DNA from: Diplonema papillatum
Lineage: Eukaryota; Euglenozoa; Diplonemea; Diplonemida; Diplonemidae
NCBI GenBank assembly: GCA_030068145.1
Contig: JAPJBO010000631.1
Coordinates: forward strand, 1 to 64,000
Direction of reading: 5' to 3'
Length of the DNA: 64,000 nucleotides
In this document: piece after piece, positions 8,640 to 18,437 of the stretch
Layout: every line of letters begins with the position of its first letter
Numbering within the stretch: position 1 is the stretch's first letter
Notes under the pieces: generated by a model
The model's database searches: none
What the model saw: the letters and a program-made list of their open reading frames with translations, nothing else
What the model was told of the DNA's origin: nothing
Made by a program: the position numbers and the translations under genes

Positions 8640-10186
8640 GTAACAATTGATTAAACACACAGCACTCAGCCAATCCTGATTAGCCGATGCAACGTGTCTA
8701 TTATCGAGCCTTCTTCTGGGGCTAAAGATGCTGATAGCACGATCATCGAATATCGAACAAAAAGAAGCATATTCGTCTGAAAAAAGGATGTAGCCAGGCA
8801 GTGCAGCAGGGGACGAGGAAGTTCGGACTGACTTGTGGAAGCAGGTTGTCGAGTGCATAGGGGCTCGGGTACCCGTTTTCCCGTATTAGCAACCTTTGCA
8901 ATTTAGCGCAGCTAATACTCGAGCCTTTTGGCATTCCCTGCGGGGCAGTTCCAGGCGATAGGGCAAGCGCTTGGCAGACACCCTGTCCTCGAAGATGTCA
9001 AGTTTCTGTTTGTGGGTTCGATCTCCCTGGCGACAACAAGGCGGTTGAAAACGGAGGCTAATCTCACCTTTAGGCACTGCAATGTCACGCATGCCATTGT
9101 CAGACGCTACCGTCTGGCATTGCGCAATTCGTACCATAGTCGTTGGGGGTATTGACAAGGGGGTTCAGTGGACACTCATCTTCGTTCTTGAACTTTTTCT
9201 TCGGCTTCATGCGGTTCATCGTCCCGGCCTGCCCCTGGTACACGACTCGTCTCGTCTCCGTAGCTCGTCTATCCTGCTTCACTTCGTGCTTCCATCGAGC
9301 CTACTTGCGCTGTCACATTCCGATGGGTAGTGCGTCTGCGGGAGGAACCTGCCGTTATTGTGGCTGACACACCCTGTCCCTGCGGCCTTCATCGCTGTCT
9401 GCTCTCGTGCGGCCACTGTGGGGCATGATTCCGCCTCGGATCCTCGGTTGTGCTCCTTAGCTGGATCGCTAGCTCGATAAGAAGAGCTGGTGTGTGGGCA
9501 CAAGCGAATGTGGTTGCGGTTGCGGGCCGGCCGGCGTGACTGCGAGCAGACAGGCTGCATGCGCGTGGGCCCAATCGCGCCATTCACGCGGTACTCCAAA
9601 GGCCTAATCGGGCCGGGCCGGCACATACAGATTGCGACCGGGGCCAGCGTCGCACCTCGGTCTCGTCCCTTACAGCCGGAGCACGTGGCTCTCCCCAAGC
9701 CTCTGGGAAGGTGGCGGAGCTGGGAAGACGCGAGAGAAAACCAAAGTAGCGGCGGCCGACCTCTGTCTGCAAGCACGTCTCTGGCAGGGCAGTCGGCACC
9801 AAACGGAGCACAGTACCTCTTCCAAAGCAGTCGGCTGAAGCGGAGCACAGTCAATGGGCATTCAGAGAGTGCAAAGCATGTCTCTTGTAGGGCAGTGGGC
9901 AGCGGGCTTTGAGGGAAAGGTCAGCGCGGTAGCGATGACCAGGAGAACACATACAGATGGGTGGGGAGAGGCCCTGGGACTAAGGCGTGACTACCCCCGT
10001 CCCTGTCCCTCCCAGGGCGCCACCCCGAATCTAGCCTGGCTCCACCACGGTGAAGGCCCACACCTGCGGTTTCCGTCCCTCGTCTGCTTGTGCTTGGCAC
10101 TTCTTGGGCCAGACAGTGGTCAACATGGTCGCTCATGGGCCAGCCAGGGGTCCACCAGTGGTCGAACCCAAAATACTAGTGTCAAT
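8640..10186. other. No recognisable gene
   Basis: Open frames up to 191 codons exist on both strands but overlap one another and carry no motif I recognise. If the bounds at 8508 and 12828 are right, this is interior element sequence or an older insertion. Confidence 0.4.
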
Positions 10187-10241
10187 TTCGATCACACTCT
10201 ACAACGCTCGACTACACTCTACTACACTCTACTACACTACA
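10187..10241. repeat. 10-bp tandem array upstream of LINE remnant
   Basis: Units of CTACTACACT and CGACTACACT, the same family as the arrays at 8545-8613 and 12735-12804 and in the same orientation. Confidence 0.85.
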
Positions 10242-10258
10242 CGCGAAGGTGGACCTGA

Positions 10259-12676
10259 GTCCGCACAGCATGTACAACGAAGCGGACACGCAGAACAACG
10301 GACCTGCGCTACGACCAGCGTGCAGAGGAGGCCGAACGGTTGGGTGCCTTACCGATCTCGAGGGCGCAGAGGTCGGGGCTAGCGGCGATGGCGGTTCTAC
10401 CGGCGGCGACATACGGCTCGGAGTTCGCGCTTCCGACGGTGCGGGGGCTGGGGAAGTTCACCGCAGCATTGCTCAGAGGCGTCTGGGACCCGGTGAGGCT
10501 GCATCGGGCACAGGAGGCCGTGTTGGGCATTCTAAACAAGGCCCACATGCTCGACCCCTACACAGTGCTGCCATATCGGTCGCTCGGCATGATCGCAGAA
10601 GTGTGCCGAAAGAGGCCGGTATGGAGGGCCCGCGTCGCAACAGTTCGAAGGGCGTATGGCAGCAGAATCCGCGCATGGGGACCGATCGGTATTGCGGCCG
10701 AGCATGCAAAGAAGCTCGGTATACGATGGACAGAAGATCTCGACGACGCCGAGGACGAGGCAGGGAATGTGCTGAGGCTGGTGCGACAGAGTAAGGGGGA
10801 GCGAGGGCACACCCTGAGAAAGGCGATTCACGGCTGGCGACTAGGGGAGCTCGAGAAGAGGCGCACAAACTTCGGAGGGGTACGGGCGGGTGTCGACTAC
10901 ACCGCGACGAATGCCTACGGGCTGAAGGCGTCGACAACGCTGACGGCCGCGCGGGACGTTGCCGAGGTCGTAGCAGGGTCGGTGATGACGGAATCACATG
11001 CTGCCAAGCTGTGGGGAGGTGACGGGCTGTGCAGACGCTGTGACGAGGCGACGGAAGAAACTCTGGGCCACATTTGGTGGCAGTGCCGGGCGTATGAACG
11101 AATCCGAATGCAACAGCAGTATGCCGAAATTGTTGACGCAGATCGCTCGACTTGGCCTCCGTGCCTGCAAGAACACGGGATTCTGCCGAAGGGAAGTCGG
11201 ATCAACATCGAAGTGCTGCACACATTCATGGCGGAAGTCATGCAAGAGAGACGACGGCTGGAGAGAGAAGGAAGAGACCGGGCAGTCGGCCACCCCTGGA
11301 GACAACTGCACCCTGACGACTGCCCCCCGCGCCGGCTGAATTTCGAAGCGATCGCTGGACCGGGGACCTTCACGGCGGTAGCAGGAGAGAGGTGGTTCCG
11401 GGCGCTGCAGTATTGGCTGGATGGGATGTGCTGGTCGGTAGCGGGTGACGTCTCGACGGCAGAGCTCGCAGTAGACTTCGAAGTGTACACCGGGCTCGAT
11501 CTACCGGGCAGTTTAGTGGCGACGACAGGTGGGACGCCGCTGTGTATCCGTGCGAGAATGTTGGCGCGGATGCTGAAAACGATCGGGGAAGCGCTTGAGC
11601 GGAAAGGGGTGGGGCCGCTTCTGCCGGGTAGAAAGCTGGAGAAGATAGGTTCATTGAGAACGGTAGGGGCCCCCCCATGCCTCACGGGCTACGAGATGAG
11701 GCCAATTTTCCGCGGCGGCGAGGAGACGATGGGAATCTTGGAGACGCAGCTGAAGGCGAGCCGGCATGCGTTCACCGGCGAGGCGTGGGGGATGGACCTT
11801 TTCCCGACGTACGGAAGAGAAAGGGCGGAGCGTGCGGCGAGATGGGCGGCCTTCGATGACGCTACGGAGAAGAGGAAAGGGAAGAAGTCGGCTGTCGTCG
11901 GAGGGGATCCGTGGCTCGTGCCGGAAGGGATTCCCCGACACGAAAAGTGGGGTGAGCGGGTGTGCCCCGGGCACCAAAAGGTGAAGTGCGACGTGTGTAA
12001 GCGCCGGGGCAAGTCGGTGGCGTGGTGCTGCCAGGCCCATCACAGGGAGGGTGATGGCCTAGCCGTAAAAATGTGTGCCGAGCACCGGATGACGCAGTGC
12101 GCCACGTGTAAGACGACAGCGGAGTGCTGTCGCAACCATCACCACCGATGCCTCGATCATGGCATGCCGACGTGCGACGGCTGTAAGAAACACGCCGACC
12201 TGAGGAGTAGGAGACCCGGGCACTGCTGCAGGAAAGGGCACCACCGGGCGGCCGTGGCGAGAGGTGAAGAAACAACGGCGAAGAAGAGGAAGGCGGAGCC
12301 GGAGGGTCCCGCGCCAGCGCCGAGACAGGCGAAACGTGAGAACGTGGTGCTCGTTCTGCCGGAAGCAGAGGAAGACGAGCGAGAACCCGCAACATCAACG
12401 CCGACATCAGCAGCGAAGGTCGGGAAGACGGCGCCAACGCCAGCGAAGAAGCGGCAACCAGACTCCGCGGCGGAGCCGGTACCGAAAAGACGCAAAGGAC
12501 GCGTCGATGCGCCACGACCATCGCCCAGGCGCTGGGAAAAAGCAGAAATCGACGCGCAACCGATGAACCTCGACGAGCAATCGAAGAAGAAGCGAAGCAC
12601 CAAACGCGCGCCTGAGCGCGACGATCAAGACGAGCTAAAGAGGCGAAAGTATGACACATCACGTGCGAAGAGATAA
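10259..12676 (+). CDS. 3' part of a LINE ORF2: RT C-terminus, zinc knuckle and triple Cys/His module
   Basis: The frame opens after a stop at 10256 without an ATG (first alternative start TTG 10340) and runs to TAA 12674-12676. The first 60 residues match the end of a non-LTR RT domain (alternating R/A helix, then an ATYGSEF motif). Around residue 232 counted from 10340 is LCRRC...ETLGHIWWQC, a CCHC-type knuckle typical of LINE ORF2 tails. Residues 542-635 hold three tandem copies of C-x2-H-x4-C-x2-C-x(5-13)-CC-x(2-3)-HH, probably zinc-binding; I do not recognise this module. The last ~140 residues are Lys/Arg/Ala/Pro-rich, nuclear-signal-like. Endonuclease and RT palm are missing, so this is a 5'-truncated insertion; the tail is otherwise unbroken. 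Confidence 0.8.
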   Translation, partial: VRTACTTKRTRRTTDLRYDQRAEEAERLGALPISRAQRSGLAAMAVLPAATYGSEFALPTVRGLGKFTAALLRGVWDPVRLHRAQEAVLGILNKAHMLDPYTVLPYRSLGMIAEVCRKRPVWRARVATVRRAYGSRIRAWGPIGIAAEHAKKLGIRWTEDLDDAEDEAGNVLRLVRQSKGERGHTLRKAIHGWRLGELEKRRTNFGGVRAGVDYTATNAYGLKASTTLTAARDVAEVVAGSVMTESHAAKLWGGDGLCRRCDEATEETLGHIWWQCRAYERIRMQQQYAEIVDADRSTWPPCLQEHGILPKGSRINIEVLHTFMAEVMQERRRLEREGRDRAVGHPWRQLHPDDCPPRRLNFEAIAGPGTFTAVAGERWFRALQYWLDGMCWSVAGDVSTAELAVDFEVYTGLDLPGSLVATTGGTPLCIRARMLARMLKTIGEALERKGVGPLLPGRKLEKIGSLRTVGAPPCLTGYEMRPIFRGGEETMGILETQLKASRHAFTGEAWGMDLFPTYGRERAERAARWAAFDDATEKRKGKKSAVVGGDPWLVPEGIPRHEKWGERVCPGHQKVKCDVCKRRGKSVAWCCQAHHREGDGLAVKMCAEHRMTQCATCKTTAECCRNHHHRCLDHGMPTCDGCKKHADLRSRRPGHCCRKGHHRAAVARGEETTAKKRKAEPEGPAPAPRQAKRENVVLVLPEAEEDEREPATSTPTSAAKVGKTAPTPAKKRQPDSAAEPVPKRRKGRVDAPRPSPRRWEKAEIDAQPMNLDEQSKKKRSTKRAPERDDQDELKRRKYDTSRAKR

Positions 12677-12734
12677 CCGCGCCGTCGGCGATGCAGATTA
12701 TCGCCACAGATTCTTTGCATTCTAATCCAAACTA

Positions 12735-12804
12735 CTACACTCTACTACACTCGATTACACTCTACTACACTCGATTACACTATATTACACTCGATTACGC
12801 TCGA
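12735..12804. repeat. 10-bp tandem array at LINE 3' end
   Basis: Seven units alternating CTACTACACT and CGATTACACT directly 3' of the LINE ORF and just inside the right inverted end. It may be the LINE's simple-repeat tail or its target. Confidence 0.85.
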
Positions 12805-12907
12805 TCAGGGGGTGGGTGAATTGGCTCACTATAAGCTAAATAAAAAGTTAGCAGGTGGCTATTAGATAAAAAGCCCAAATTGTATACACTGTAATGCTGC
12901 ACGCTGG

Positions 12908-12975
12908 AGACAATTTTCAGAGTTCGCTTGAAATTCTCGGGGTTTAGGGTCCCCGTGTGACCGTTGTTACACGGG
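12908..12975 (+). repeat. Dispersed ~60-bp motif, copy 1
   Basis: Core AGTTCGCTTGAAA...CGGGGTTTAG-GTCCC-GTGTGACC. Related copies lie at 15480-15542, 16205-16268, 18438-18500, 21584-21640 (plus) and 19184-19242 (minus). The last pair bounds a TIR element, so the single copies are probably solo ends of the same family. Confidence 0.7.
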
Positions 12976-13268
12976 GACCAGCGGAGGAGAGGAAGAGAGA
13001 GAGAGAGACGAGTTAGGGTGCAGGGACCATCTCTCCGGGGAGTTTCCGGTCTCTTCACTTCTCTTCGCACTGCTACGGCGGGCGTAAGTCGCTCCGGAGG
13101 CGCGCTGCAGGTTGCGGCTCTGCTACAGTGAGTGGCGGCACCGGAGTTGGTGCTGCAGCGGGCGCTCTGGCCGGCGGGTGAGCTCGTCTCGCGGGGGATC
13201 GCTGCCTTGTAACGCTGGAGACTTCTTCTTCTGTTGGGAGGTCGTCACCTCTTCTTCGTTTTGCTGGC

Positions 13269-13400
13269 GTCGGTGCCGCTGTCTTCCTGCGTCGGTGCCG
13301 CTGTCTTCCTGCGTCGGTGCCGCTGTCTTCCTGCGTCGGTGCCGCTGTCTTCCTGCGTCGGTGCCGCTGTCTTCCTGCGTCGGTGCCGCTTTCTTCCTAA
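13269..13400. repeat. 22-bp minisatellite, six units
   Basis: Six near-identical 22-bp units of GTCGGTGCCGCTGTCTTCCT plus GC. Frames through it on both strands are repeat artefacts. Confidence 0.9.
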
Positions 13401-13847
13401 GACCGCTCGAACGACGCCAAACCCGTGTACCCTCAGGACGTAGCCTTTGCTCAATGGAAGCTGAAGTTTCCCATCAAGGTGTTAGCCGCCGCCGTAGGCC
13501 GCGCATGAAATCGAGGACAAGGGTTTGCCTTGGTGGAATTTTCTTCCATCGCAAGTTTCCAGGTATTCGAATGACTATTAACCCAACTCCGACCAAGCAC
13601 CTACAGGTTAATTTCCACCTTTTCCCCCTTTCATTTATTTTTATGGAGTGCCTTCGCTCTTTTTGGCGTTCTGGGGCTGGATTTGAAGCATATCTGTCCG
13701 TTGCCGCCCTTGGAAGTCGAAAAGCTGACATGATGCGGCACTAGTCTGCTGTCGTCTTCTCGCTTATGACCGTTCCTACTTCGGCGACAACGTTATCCAC
13801 CTGGGATGGGCTGCCGCGCTTCTTCTCGGACGTAGCACAACGGGAGG

Positions 13848-14060
13848 ATTGCAAGAACGTGCTTGGAATGGGTATGTGCTCAACACCGCACTGGTCCCGT
13901 CTGCGCCGTGTTTCGGTCCTTCAAGCCACGGACACAGAAGGCGGACCATCGTCAGCGCGAAACCTGAGTACAGGACAGCGGTGTGAGTCTGGTTTGTCAG
14001 GCGGCTGTTCGTAGCTCGTCACAGCCAGGACCACCCGTGCTACCAGAGCACAGGCGAACC
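13848..14060 (+). repeat. Dispersed repeat, also at 16503-16720
   Basis: About 210 bp beginning TGCAAGAACGTGCTTGGAAT, found again at 16503-16720 in the same orientation with few differences. Function unknown. Confidence 0.8.
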
Positions 14061-14456
14061 ACCACGGAGGGAGGCCCCTACAACCGTCTCTGAGCAATCA
14101 GTTAAAAAACTCAGGGCACTCGCCCTGATTGTGACTGCGACTCGCTAGGCAGCACTGACTTGTCTTCTTTTTACGGTGGCAACCTGCGAAGTAAACTCCG
14201 CAGAGCCAAGTGGACATGGGGTTGCCGTATGCAGCACCAATGGTTGAAGTACCAAAAGGAAGTTGAAGTATTGCTAAAAAGTGGGATCGCGTTCCACTTT
14301 TTGCGGACAGCTCCGATCGCTAAGGTGTATAATCTTGGGGGACGCATGTGTAGTAGCTGTCCGCCTGCCTTTCTGAGTATGCATACAGAGCCGCAGCTGC
14401 AAGAAGTTCACGCTCACCAACGTTCCCGGGGCCAGGGTGAGTATCTGTGTCAAATC

Positions 14457-15089
14457 TTACCAGTATACGCTGACGATACCAAAGTGCAACCAGTCTGCAG
14501 CCAGAACAAAATACTTCAAACCGAATCGGTGCCGTTTCATGGGCATGTATTGCTTCAAGCTGACACGGTCTTTGTACTTGATGATCGACTTACCAAAGCT
14601 AAGTACCGGAGCATGGACGTTTCGCCACTGGAGGGACACAAGCTGGAAAATATCTCTTATCTTGATGAGTCGGTCCGCGTGTTCCTTGAACAATACTACG
14701 CACTTCTTTCCACTGAGGGGGTCAGAGAAGTGCAGTGACCTGGCGACCCTGTAAATATCGAGCCACCTTTTCCTGGACATGGTTTCAGCACTGTTCGATA
14801 GGGTCCACGGACCGAGTAGAGTTCCTGTTTTGCGGACAACCCCATTCGCGAATGTGACGGCACGGCACACCAGCGAAGAAATTCCGCAATATCGGGTGCT
14901 TTGTACGAGATACTCCCTTTTCCTGCATACACACGCATGCCCAATGGTCTGGGTGACCACGTCGGTGAATATGCATCTGAAGATGCCAGTTGGGAAGGAA
15001 TCCTCGTCAAGGTCGCAGGACGGATTCGGTCCGGCCTTCTTGGCGTTGAACGGGAATTCGAGGTTGGGCTCGACCTTGCTCCACGACAA
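14457..15089 (-). pseudogene. piggyBac-type transposase remnant
   Basis: A 210-codon frame with piggyBac (DDE_Tnp_1_7) landmarks in order: a DLDEDSFP...FTDVVTQTI segment near residue 27-48, MSRKRWLDIYRVARSLHFSD (residues ~102-121), a DRLIKIRDIF block, and KYKDRVSLKQYMPMKRHRFGLK. The first catalytic Asp expected just before this block is lost (SFGKSI in place of a DE-type motif). The frame ends at a TAA that overlaps a GTAAG donor-like sequence, so an intron is possible, but I found no continuation with the later catalytic residues. Best read as an inactive fragment. Confidence 0.65.
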
Positions 15090-15479
15090 GGACTTGATCG
15101 CTGCACCTGCTGCTTTGACCGCAACGCTCTCAGTATTCGGTGGGCGGCCTCGCGGTGCTGCTGGGTTGCGGGGGGCTTCTGTGCCGGTTCTTTTGGTGGT
15201 CGGCCGGGGCGCTTCGGTGCAGGCTTTGCGGTGGACTGCAGCGCCTATTCTTTGGTGGTTCGCCAGAAATGTTCATAAAGTGGCCGAGATCACCGCTCTG
15301 CGCCCGCGGGTTGGCCAGGAACACGACGTTGCCCGGGTGGGGTCGGTATTCGTCTCGCTCGACTGGGCCGGTCGTACAGCGCTGTGCACACTGTCTCCGG
15401 ATTGGGCTGGAATCTGATACCGTGTTGGAGGTAGAAGCTCGACACCTGGCAAAGCTTGCTCCAAGTGGTTTTCAGAGTT

Positions 15480-15542
15480 TTTAGAGTGAAAGTTCGCTTG
15501 AAACTCCGGGGTTGTAAAGTCTCCGGGTGACCTTCGTCGAAT
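15480..15542 (+). repeat. Dispersed ~60-bp motif, copy 2
   Basis: TTTTAGAGTGAAAGTTCGCT start and CTCCGGGTGACC end, close to the terminal sequence of the TIR element at 18438-19242. Confidence 0.75.
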
Positions 15543-15956
15543 GGGTTCTTTTAAAGCTTGGGGGGGGGGCATGCATGGCTTCTTTCGTGTACACTTTAAC
15601 TGCTTGCTTTGGCAAGACGCAGGTTCGTGACAATTTGTGACCGACACCAAGATCTCACCAGCTTAGAGGAGTTTTCGCGGGAACGAAGCAAGAATAGAAG
15701 CGGGAATCGTTTTTTTTTTTTTTTTTTTTTTTGTCAGGTTCTTTGGACCCTGTCTTGGTGCAGAGCCGCACCGAAGGATGGAAGTGCAAATAGAGGGAAT
15801 GGGGGGGTTGGCGAGGCCAAATGACGTTATGTTTCTTCTTATGCAGGGGTTAAGTCAGGATTTCTGTGAAAGGGCTTACTCTATTCCAGGGGTTCCGATT
15901 TTTCCCCCGTCACAGCGCCAGCTCTCTCTTTGAGAGTGAACGCATTGTATACACAT

Positions 15957-16400
15957 AATCTGATTTGTTCTTCGCTTACGCCACCGTGTGTCGTTTTCTC
16001 ACTCAGGACTGACCTGTTGCGTTTGTGTGATTTGTCGTGTTGGACATGACTTCACGTCCGTTCAACACGTGGTTCGGTAGTTGCAGCACTTGGAAATCCC
16101 TTCGGTTCTTTGTCTGGCAGCTTTTGCCTCGAGCATTTCCTTCCAAGCTGGCGTTTATGTAAAAGAACCCTGAAGCTGCGCCTGACGTAATCCCTGGTTT
16201 TTGTTGTTAGAGTGAAAGCTCTCTTTCAAACTCCGGGGGTTTAGAGTCTCCCAGGTGATATTCGGCGATATAGGAAGATATCCTTTGTGCCCTGCGCCTA
16301 CTGCAATGTGGTGGTTGCACGAGTTAAGAGTATCGGTGCGTACCGTTGTTGTTGATCGTCGGTGGTTTCGGCCATTATGAACGGCCCCCCGTAGTATTTG
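15957..16400 (-). pseudogene. Deleted paralogue of the PA14 gene region
   Basis: 15957-16165 matches 20708-20925 (region 3' of the PA14 frame, read on the minus strand). On the minus strand 16298-16380 encodes an IMAETTDDQ start like the MAETTNDQ start at 21420. The PA14-coding part between them is absent and a dispersed 60-bp motif (16205-16268) sits in its place. This looks like the two ends of a gene with its middle removed. Confidence 0.5.
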
Positions 16401-16502
16401 GGCCGAAGGACTGTTTTTTCTTCATGAGAAAACTCGTCCAGGGGGAGGGTCTCTCTAAGGCCCCTGTGTGTCTTCTGCACGGTTTGTCACAGGAAGGGGG
16501 GG

Positions 16503-16720
16503 CTTGCAAGAACGTGCTTGGAATGGGTATGTGCTCAACACCGCACTGGTCCCGTCTGCGCCGTATTTCGGTCCTTTAAGCCACGGACACATAAGGCGGA
16601 CCATCATCAGCGAGGAACCTGAGTGTTTGCAGACAGGACTGCGGTGCGAGTCTGGTTTGTCAGGCGGCTGATCGTAGCTCGTCACAGCCAGGACCACCCG
16701 TGCTACGAGAGCACAGGCGA
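16503..16720 (+). repeat. Second copy of dispersed repeat 13848-14060
   Basis: Same start, CTCAACACCGCACTGGTCCC core and GTCACAGCCAGGACCACCCG end as the copy at 13.85 kb. Confidence 0.8.
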
Positions 16721-16849
16721 ATCCGTCACGGGGAGAAGGAAGGGGGGGTGCGGCGGGGAGGGGGTGATCTGTTCGGGCAGATGCACCCAAAACGCGTTCG
16801 GTGCTAGCGGGCAAGTCTTCTTGGAAGAAAAAGAGGAGAAGGGCGGGGG

Positions 16850-17060
16850 GGGAATATACTCGAGGGACTGCCTTGTGCTCATTTCGAAGGAGGCTAGAGG
16901 GGGAGAAAACAATACAACCACAAAGTGGGTCTTTTTTGTTGAACGCTTACGCCCGCCACTAAACCCAGATTTACCTGTGTTTCGTGTGGGCTACAGCACA
17001 TTTACCTCCTTTGATCTATCGCAACTGGCAGTCTCCTCAAGCATTTCCTACAAAGCATCA
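16850..17060 (-). mobile_element. Solo A-B unit of the mini SDR family (inverted)
   Basis: On the minus strand this ~210-bp stretch corresponds to the A2-B2 half of the mini element at 26503-27077: TGCTTTGTAGGAAATGC, GTAAGCGTTCAACAAAAAAG, and CCCTCGAGTAT in that order. Recombination between A1 and A2 of a full SDR element would leave exactly such a solo unit. Confidence 0.6.
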
Positions 17061-17878
17061 AGTCTTCATCGTCTTTGGGGAATGGGAATTTCTTTTAGTT
17101 TCGTGTTCAGGGGCTACTTGCCTCTCGTGTATGTTTGATGCTGGCACCTAACATGGGGGGAGAGGCTAGTGAAGTCGTTCTTCTTCGTCGGGTAGATTCG
17201 GCTCGCCTATGTCCATCAGCACGGTGCAGGTGAAGAGTCGCTTGAAATGAGATCTTTCAGACTGCGTTCGAAACCACGTATTTGCAGACCATAGTCGTTC
17301 GAGTTGACCGGTGCGCGCTTCAAGACGGGGAAAAGAGACCCTGCGAAACTCCAAGCGGTGGACCGAAAATTTTTTGCACGTGCGCGAGGCTTAGGGAGGT
17401 TGTCAACGAAGCCCACACGCCGGGTTGAAAGGGAGAACGTGCCAATCCGTGCGGACACAGCACAGCCCCGATACTGTAACTTGGGGGGTTTGGGGGAAAC
17501 AAAGACACTTAAAGTCAGGGTAGTAGCTAGGTCTTCAGTCTGGTTTGCAAATTCCGACGCAAACAGGAGCTCAAAAAAAAACTCGGAAACTGCACAGATA
17601 GGTAAGATAGGTAGGGCGAGCGCTCACTCCATCATTTTTCTGGTACCAGTTCGTTACCCAAGGGGGCAACTTTGCTGTATTGGCGGCTGCACACGTTTTG
17701 CGTTTCCGAGCGATCCTGTACACAGGTGTCTTTCGACCGTTTTGTTGTGTTTCCGACGATTCTCTTTTTTTGGACGTTTTTAGACTTTTTTCGGCGTAGG
17801 TTTCCCTCGCGGCGTTTTTGCGAACTCTGACCAGAAGCTAATTCCTTGGTGATTCTCCGATCAAGTTTGCTTTCCATC

Positions 17879-18367
17879 TCACATGTTCGCAACGATGCCA
17901 CTGTACAGCATGCCGATGATGGCGATCCAACCCGACAGCCATCCGATGGCCCGCCACGGCTGGAGGGCGTAAACGAAGCTGACCGTGTGGACCCAGCGGG
18001 AAACCGCGAACAGGGTGAAAAACAGGACTTGCGTGCGCGAGCCTTTGGTGGCGATGAGCGAGGCCCAGCCGGTGATCAAGCCCAGGGGCACGTTCTCAAG
18101 GGTGTTCATCAGCACGCGGCTCCAGCGCATGGCCCTCTCCTTCGCCTTCAGGTTGCGGTCGTTCTGCTCGATCCCGCTGCCGACGAAGTTCTGCTCGATG
18201 CCGTGCTTGCGCAGCTTCGCCGCCGTCGAAAAGCTCGAGTCCTCCGGCGGCCTCTCGCCGGCTGCAAAGCGCGAGTGCCCCTGCCCCATCTGGCAGAACA
18301 GCATGTTGGCAGCCATCGCCGCCGTGCAGTACATCGCGTTGGTCATCGCTTCCTTCTGGATCTCCAT
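17879..18367 (-). CDS. MAPEG-family membrane protein
   Basis: Complete intronless frame, ATG 18367 to TGA, 162 residues, close to the usual MAPEG length of about 150. The family (microsomal glutathione transferases, prostaglandin E and leukotriene C4 synthases) consists of trimeric four-helix membrane enzymes that act on glutathione conjugates or lipid hydroperoxides. Diagnostic stretch at residues ~77-140: ERAMRWSRVLMNTLEN, then VPLGLITG, FAVSRWVHTVSF and YALQPWRAIGWLSG, matching the family's ER..R...N..EN and R..H...Y....QP.R patterns. Four hydrophobic helices can be placed near 9-27, 91-110, 113-131 and 138-160. Which subfamily or substrate cannot be told. It is flanked by repeats; a fragment of a second copy lies at 19355-19420. 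Confidence 0.8.
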   Translation of the reverse strand: MEIQKEAMTNAMYCTAAMAANMLFCQMGQGHSRFAAGERPPEDSSFSTAAKLRKHGIEQNFVGSGIEQNDRNLKAKERAMRWSRVLMNTLENVPLGLITGWASLIATKGSRTQVLFFTLFAVSRWVHTVSFVYALQPWRAIGWLSGWIAIIGMLYSGIVANM

Positions 18368-18437
18368 TGTTGTTTCTTGTGCTTCTTCTTCTTCTTTTTC
18401 GCTGTGCTTCTGTCAGGAGGCGTCGGTTAAGTTCCAA

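Larger units (their letters stand above)
8508..12828. mobile_element. Structure with short inverted ends and 5-bp flanking duplication
   Basis: Left end TGAGCCAATTCACC...CCCTGA (8508-8533) is inverted at the right end TCAGGGGG...GGTGAATTGGCTCA (12805-12828). CTATA lies directly outside both ends (8503-8507 and 12829-12833), as for a 5-bp target duplication. Inside are 10-bp CGATTACACT-type arrays near both ends and a truncated LINE. A longer imperfect direct repeat (AAGCTAAATAAAAAG...AGGTGGCTAT) lies just outside each end, so the flanking duplication could instead be a pre-existing repeat. A second partial inverted end (GGTGAATTGG at 8621-8630) suggests a 125-bp sub-unit at 8508-8632. Confidence 0.5.

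Noticed and set aside
15130-15420. Plus-strand frames over 14779-15484 as a gene
   Set aside because: They lie opposite the piggyBac-like frame and show no domain.
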